From contig DBFVEH010000003.1 in NCBI GenBank assembly GCA_048526005.1, forward strand, positions 62,001 to 126,000: a stretch of DNA of 64,000 nt. Reading direction: 5' to 3'. Below, piece by piece: positions 59,950-64,000 of this stretch. The position numbers and the translations under genes were made by a program. Below the pieces are notes generated by a model that worked only from the letters and a program-made list of their open reading frames with translations, was not told the origin of the DNA and did no database searches. This DNA comes from QALR01 sp900552255. GTDB lineage: Bacteria > Bacillota > Clostridia > Oscillospirales > CAG-272. How positions within the stretch are numbered: position 1 is the first letter of the stretch; the number at the start of each line of letters is the position of its first letter.

Positions 59950-60010
59950 AGCGGGACATGGCATACGCCATCTTCATTTCTCATAAGGGCTTGGGATTAT
60001 CCCAACAAGC
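59950..60010. other. oriT-like motif region
   Basis: Two inverted repeats, ATGGC/GCCAT (59958-59971) and TTGGGA-TTA-TCCCAA (59991-60005), the second followed by CAAGCATTTTT. An inverted repeat with a short spacer to a pyrimidine-rich tail is the usual layout of relaxase nick regions. No relaxase gene is in the window, so this is only suggestive. Confidence 0.35.
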
Positions 60011-60210
60011 ATTTTTCATTTTCGGGCAAGGGACCTGAAAATCCGAAAAATCGCAAATGGGTACTCACTTGCTGTGATTGCTATCGATGCTCTGCCTTCT
60101 ATTTTTCCTCTACCAATACTACACGGACCTTTTGGTTTTTCATTCAAGCGGACTATTGATATACTTCAACGTTTATGGGAAACGGATGTCCAGATTATTG
60201 ACATCCCCAA

Positions 60211-60243
60211 AAAGGAAAAGCCCAGCCGCACAAACGACTGGGC
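60211..60243 (-). terminator. Terminator of the AraC-type gene
   Basis: Minus-strand stem GCCCAG / CTGGGC with a 12-base loop, followed by TTTTCCTTTTT, 34 bases after the stop at 60277. Confidence 0.7.
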
Positions 60244-60276
60244 ACATAGATCAATGTTGTCAAAAGCGAGATTAGA

Positions 60277-61233
60277 TCAATCTTTTTGGAGCAGTTCCCG
60301 GAACACGTGAGGCGTTTCTCCAAATTTTTGCCGGAATACATGGTAGAAATTCGATACCCCATGATAACCAACTGCTTTTGCAATGTCACTTGTGTTCATA
60401 TTGCTTTTTTCAAGAAGCTCCAGCGCAAGCTCCATCCGCAATGTCCGAACATATTCTCCAATGCTTTTACCTTCTGTGAGCTGAAATGCCCTTTGAAGTT
60501 TATTTTTGTTAAGAGCAACTTTTTTGCACAGATCAAAAATTGTCGGCACATTGTCTATATTATCCCGAATCAATTTCTTTGCCCGCAAAACGGCTGCAAT
60601 TTCATCTTCACTTAGATAAATAGGCGGAACCGCGGTATATCGTTGTGTCAAATCCAACAGATGACCCGCAGCGGCTAATCCTTGCCCCCGCATCCAAAGT
60701 CGAAACGCTTCTCCTGTAAGTGGACATTTTTCAATACGCTGATAAATGGAAAACAGTTCAGGCGAATGAATTTCATTACAGGCAAGAGATCGTTTCAAAT
60801 CTTCCCAAAAGCTGTCATATAGAGATATATTATTTTCGTGAAAAAAAGATTCTTGAAAGTACATTCCCTGGAACCGAAGGCGCTGCCCTCCGGTTATTTT
60901 CATGAAAAGCGGAACGGGAGAATTAAAAACATAACAGTCTATGCCAATGTGTGATTCTCTCATTTCTGATTTTCGGTTGTAGCTGACCATTTGACCTTCT
61001 TCGGTAAAGCTAATCCCTATATACCGTTGGTGGATCTGCGAGCGGATCATCATATCCTCCGGAAATACAACATCGACCGAAGCCACGCAAAAGCCATATA
61101 AATCCCCCCAAAACCGAACGTGGGATGTTTTATCAAAAAAGGTGAACAACGTACAGTTCCCGATTTCTTTTCGTACAGCTCCCAGAGAGCCGTAAAACAA
61201 TACTGTTTCATCTACATTGTGGATCGTAATCAT
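60277..61233 (-). CDS. AraC-family transcriptional regulator
   Basis: A 318-residue regulator. An unassigned N-terminal sensor part (1-210) is followed by a two-helix-turn-helix DNA-binding domain (about 215-318): IFDLCKKVALNKNKLQRAFQ and the signature VGYHGVSNFYHVFRQKFGETP. It is similar to regulators of siderophore or peptide ABC exporters (YbtA/PchR type), which sense the transported compound. It is divergent from the ABC pair at 61.5 kb and probably activates it. ATG 61233 has AGGCG upstream; TTG 61239 is the alternative. Confidence 0.87.
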   Translation of the reverse strand: MITIHNVDETVLFYGSLGAVRKEIGNCTLFTFFDKTSHVRFWGDLYGFCVASVDVVFPEDMMIRSQIHQRYIGISFTEEGQMVSYNRKSEMRESHIGIDCYVFNSPVPLFMKITGGQRLRFQGMYFQESFFHENNISLYDSFWEDLKRSLACNEIHSPELFSIYQRIEKCPLTGEAFRLWMRGQGLAAAGHLLDLTQRYTAVPPIYLSEDEIAAVLRAKKLIRDNIDNVPTIFDLCKKVALNKNKLQRAFQLTEGKSIGEYVRTLRMELALELLEKSNMNTSDIAKAVGYHGVSNFYHVFRQKFGETPHVFRELLQKD

Positions 61234-61272
61234 AACCAATCGCCTCTATGCCGAAATGGCACACATTTTTCT

Positions 61273-61300
61273 GTTTTAGCACGATTATGGGTTAGGTCAA
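61273..61300 (-). promoter_or_regulatory. Possible promoter of the AraC-type gene
   Basis: Minus-strand TTGACC (61295-61300), 16 bases, TAAAAC (61273-61278). It overlaps a GTTAG/CTAAC inverted repeat (61291-61306). Confidence 0.4.
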
Positions 61301-61510
61301 ACTAACTCACGATATTAAGTATAGCAAGAAAAACGCATAAAATCAAGGGTTTTCTAAATAAATCCAAACAATCAAGGTGTGTGATAGGCACTTCTATACC
61401 ACTTGACGGGAATAAAAATTTTTTGCATAATGTCCTATGGTTAGCAGCGCCTAACCGACAGAAATTACTTGCCTTGAAATTCATAATCCTGAAAGACAGA
61501 AAGGAGAAAT

Positions 61511-63346
61511 ATGAAAGAAACAAAGAAAAATGCCATTCTGCGGGTATTCCAAACTGCACATTGCAACTCCGCCCATTATATATTTGGCGTAGCCTGTTCC
61601 TCTATTAGTATATTGCTGTCCGGCATTCCCTTCTATACAATCTACCGAATCGTCCATATCTTTTTGGAAGCCTCCTTAAACAACACGGCAGTAGATGTAT
61701 CTGCTGCATGGCTGTGGGCAGGAATCACGCTGGCAAGTATTGTCATTGGCATTGTGCTTTCTATTATTGGCAGCTTTGTTTGTCACTCCTGTGCCTTTCA
61801 TGCACTTTATGGCCTGCGGATGAGGATTCTGAACCACATGGGCAGGCTGAATTTAGGCTTTTTCACAGGCGGACAGTCCGGAGCGGTACAAAAGATCATG
61901 AACGACAACATTGAAAAAATGGAAAATATCATTGCTCATGATGTATCAAACCTTATAGGAGCCGGACTTCTTCTGGTTTCACTGGCAGTGCTGTTGTTTT
62001 CTATCAATGTACCGCTTGCTTTGACCATTACAGTTGCATTGGCACTTGCATTTGTCATCCAGTTTTCGGCTTTTGGAGGAAAGCGGGGGCAGAAGATCTG
62101 GACAGACCTCAACCGCTCTTCCACAGAACTGGACGCGGCATTTTCAGAATATATATCTGGGATGGAGGAAGAAAAAATCTTTGGAAGGCCGGAGGCAGCA
62201 GCATCGCGGCTGACTGGATTGATAGAGAAAAACCGGAAAAGTCTGATGGCCTATCTAAAGCGAGTCACGCCTATCTATGGTGCTTACAAAACCATCACTC
62301 TTTCTGTTCTGTCCTTCATTTTGGCTGCGGGATGTATTTTGCTATATTTGAACCCTGGGGATCATGGCTTGATGATGGAACTGTTGATGTTCTTGATTGT
62401 AGGACCGGCAGCTATCAGCCCGCTGATGGAATTGGTAGAGCTTGGCGCAGACCTACGGAACCTGGCTGTACGAATGGATCAGATTGAGGACATTATGAAG
62501 ATGGAGCCGATGGCGGAGGGAAACTGCGATAACCCGCCGGCTTCTGCCGAGCTTGAGTTTAAAGATGTGAGTTTTTCCTATCAAAAAGCGGCAGATCCCC
62601 TGCGACGCATGGCACTTCATCATGTCACGATGCACATCCCGGCCGGTTCCTTCGCTGCTTTGGTTGGTCCATCGGGCGGAGGAAAATCCACAGCTGGACA
62701 ACTGCTTGCAAGATTTTGGGATGTTGAAAGCGGCAGCATTTCGATTGGAGGGAAAGACATACGGGACTATTCCGCCAAAGCTCTTATGGATACCGTTGCT
62801 TTTGTGTTTCAAGATACTTACATATTTGCAGAAAGTGTCTATGACAATATAGCCATGCACCAAAATGTGACCTATGAGGAAGTTGAACGATCTGCAAAGG
62901 CGGCACGCTGCCATGATTTTATTCAAGCGTTGCCGGACGGCTATCACACGAAATTAGGCAGTGGCGGACATAAATTATCTGGCGGAGAGGCACAGCGTAT
63001 CGCCATTGCGCGGGCGATTCTAAAAAACGCCCCGATCGTCGTGCTGGACGAAGCTATGGCCTTTGCAGACGCAGAAAACGAACTGGCACTGCGGGAAGGC
63101 ATGGCGGAATTGTTAAAGGGAAAAACCGTTCTGATGATCGCACATCGCCTTTATTCTATTCAAGACGCGGACACTATTTTCGTTCTGGAAAGCGGGCATT
63201 TGAAAGAAAAAGGGACACATCAAGAGCTGCTCCAAAAGCATGGCCTATATGCTCATCTGTGGTCCGTTCAGAACGAAACCGAAAACTGGCAGATGAAAGG
63301 AGGCGCAGTGCATGTTCAAAATGATTCGCCAATTCACCTTTCATAA
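61511..63346 (+). CDS. ABC transporter, fused permease-ATPase
   Basis: A 611-residue half-transporter. The transmembrane domain (about 20-330) has helices such as WAGITLASIVIGIVLSIIG and LLLVSLAVLLFSI. The ATPase domain has Walker A VGPSGGGKSTAGQLL (about 391-405), signature LSGGEAQRIAIARAI and Walker B IVVLDEAMAFADAE with the catalytic Glu. The domain order and the AraC neighbour resemble YbtP/IrtA-like siderophore transporters, but cargo is not assigned. Its end overlaps the next ABC gene by 35 bases. Confidence 0.88.
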   Translation: MKETKKNAILRVFQTAHCNSAHYIFGVACSSISILLSGIPFYTIYRIVHIFLEASLNNTAVDVSAAWLWAGITLASIVIGIVLSIIGSFVCHSCAFHALYGLRMRILNHMGRLNLGFFTGGQSGAVQKIMNDNIEKMENIIAHDVSNLIGAGLLLVSLAVLLFSINVPLALTITVALALAFVIQFSAFGGKRGQKIWTDLNRSSTELDAAFSEYISGMEEEKIFGRPEAAASRLTGLIEKNRKSLMAYLKRVTPIYGAYKTITLSVLSFILAAGCILLYLNPGDHGLMMELLMFLIVGPAAISPLMELVELGADLRNLAVRMDQIEDIMKMEPMAEGNCDNPPASAELEFKDVSFSYQKAADPLRRMALHHVTMHIPAGSFAALVGPSGGGKSTAGQLLARFWDVESGSISIGGKDIRDYSAKALMDTVAFVFQDTYIFAESVYDNIAMHQNVTYEEVERSAKAARCHDFIQALPDGYHTKLGSGGHKLSGGEAQRIAIARAILKNAPIVVLDEAMAFADAENELALREGMAELLKGKTVLMIAHRLYSIQDADTIFVLESGHLKEKGTHQELLQKHGLYAHLWSVQNETENWQMKGGAVHVQNDSPIHLS

Positions 63347-64000
63347 TCCGAAAGAAATTATCCAGCCTACGGTATGGCTGTTTCTTTCACAGGCGTGCAG
63401 TATGCTTCCTGCCATTTTGGCATATATGGCGATTTATATGCTGGGGCAGGCTTTTGTTCCGCCGTATACATTGGATTTGCAGCTCCTTATTATACTTACA
63501 GCCATTGGTTTGGGATATGTCCTGCTTCAATACGCGGTAGAGCTGGTTTCCTACTACTTCACCTATGGACGCGCTTACAGCGATACAGCAAAAAAGCGTG
63601 TGGCATATATCCAAAAGCTGCGCCGCCAGCCGCTGGGATTTTTTTCGTCCAAAGAGTCAGGGGAACTCATTAGCTCCTTTTCTAATGATTTTTCAAACGT
63701 GGAATACACACTTTGCTACTGGCTGCCATATCCGATTGGCGTCGGCATACTGTTAGTGATTTCCATTGTATGGATCAGTATTTATGACTGGCGCATGGGG
63801 ATTGCCATGTTCGGGATGCTGCCGGTTTGCGCGGCGCTTATGTTTGGGATCGCCCGTATTAAAGAAAAGCACAGCCGACAGGTCATGGAGGCAAAAACCC
63901 ATGCGGCTACGCAAATCAACGAATATCTCCATGGTATGAAAGATTTGAAAGCGTACCATCGGACAGGAGATGGTTTTCATTCCTTAGAAACGGCCCTGAG
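63312..64000 (+). CDS. Second ABC half-transporter, 5' part
   Basis: About 229 residues before the window ends: MFKMIRQFTFHNPKEIIQ, then helices at LFLSQACSMLPAILAYMAIY (about 24-43), LLIILTAIGLGYVLL and IGVGILLVISIVWISIY, all belonging to an exporter-type transmembrane domain. AAAGGAGG lies upstream of ATG 63312, inside the end of the first ABC gene, so the two form a heterodimer by gene order. The ATPase domain is beyond the edge. Confidence 0.85.
   Translation, partial: MFKMIRQFTFHNPKEIIQPTVWLFLSQACSMLPAILAYMAIYMLGQAFVPPYTLDLQLLIILTAIGLGYVLLQYAVELVSYYFTYGRAYSDTAKKRVAYIQKLRRQPLGFFSSKESGELISSFSNDFSNVEYTLCYWLPYPIGVGILLVISIVWISIYDWRMGIAMFGMLPVCAALMFGIARIKEKHSRQVMEAKTHAATQINEYLHGMKDLKAYHRTGDGFHSLETAL

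Overview
The window looks like a chromosomal segment of a low-to-mid GC Gram-positive, spore-forming anaerobe of the class Clostridia (Bacillota). The evidence is strong GGAGG ribosome binding sites, TTGACA-17-TATAAT promoters, many intrinsic terminators, a YunB sporulation protein, a PyrDB/PyrK-type dihydroorotate dehydrogenase, an ylxM-ffh-rpsP-khpA cluster and an ECF transporter S component. Genus or species cannot be fixed from the sequence alone. No rRNA or CRISPR array is present. One complete tRNA gene is seen (tRNA-Lys).

Layout. 1-6.3 kb: 5' part of miaB, an ArsR-type regulator with a nitroreductase, a NimA-like flavoprotein, the SRP/ribosome cluster ylxM-ffh-rpsP-khpA, and a small phosphotransferase. 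6.4-8.8 kb: a polar amino-acid ABC importer (binding protein, permease, ATPase). 9-13 kb: a lipoprotein, rlmB and an 853-residue membrane protein that reads as a catalytically dead P-type ATPase. 13.2-23 kb: a complete pyrimidine operon pyrC-carA-carB-pyrK-pyrD-pyrF-pyrE-pyrB, driven by a consensus promoter and a leader with a terminator and a competing antiterminator pairing; its PyrB carries a PyrI-like zinc tail. 23-30 kb: a GC-rich structured intergenic patch, a DUF3048 lipoprotein, tadA, a CPBP protease, a GH94 phosphorylase and an M23/G5 lipoprotein. 30-38.3 kb: a family of three secreted proteins built from LamG-like and metallophosphoesterase modules, one of which has a type IV pilin-like leader and three LamG modules that are near-identical in DNA. 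38.5-42.7 kb: a MarR-controlled heterodimeric ABC exporter with one degenerate ATP site.

42.7-44.5 kb is a remnant of an integrative element in tRNA-Lys. It is bounded by a 104-bp direct repeat containing the tRNA 3' half, it keeps the C-terminal end of a tyrosine recombinase, and it carries two tandem modules that look like type I toxin-antitoxin systems (short hydrophobic peptides of 22 and 28 residues facing convergent small RNAs), plus a DUF2726 protein. 44.7-59.1 kb is ordinary Clostridial housekeeping and accessory content: acyltransferase-like protein, M23 peptidase, YqeG phosphatase, YhaN-like ATPase, hibernation factor, ECF S component, an RlmD-like methyltransferase, an APH-like kinase, SDR, radical SAM activase and YunB. 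59.1-64 kb is non-coding sequence with an oriT-like motif, followed by an AraC regulator divergent from an ABC exporter pair, the second of which runs off the window. This block has a different look from the rest and is probably mobile-element cargo.

The best candidates for undescribed biology are the pilin-leader/phosphoesterase/LamG cluster, the paired toxin-antitoxin modules in the tRNA-Lys element, the pseudo-P-type ATPase, and the pyr leader attenuator.
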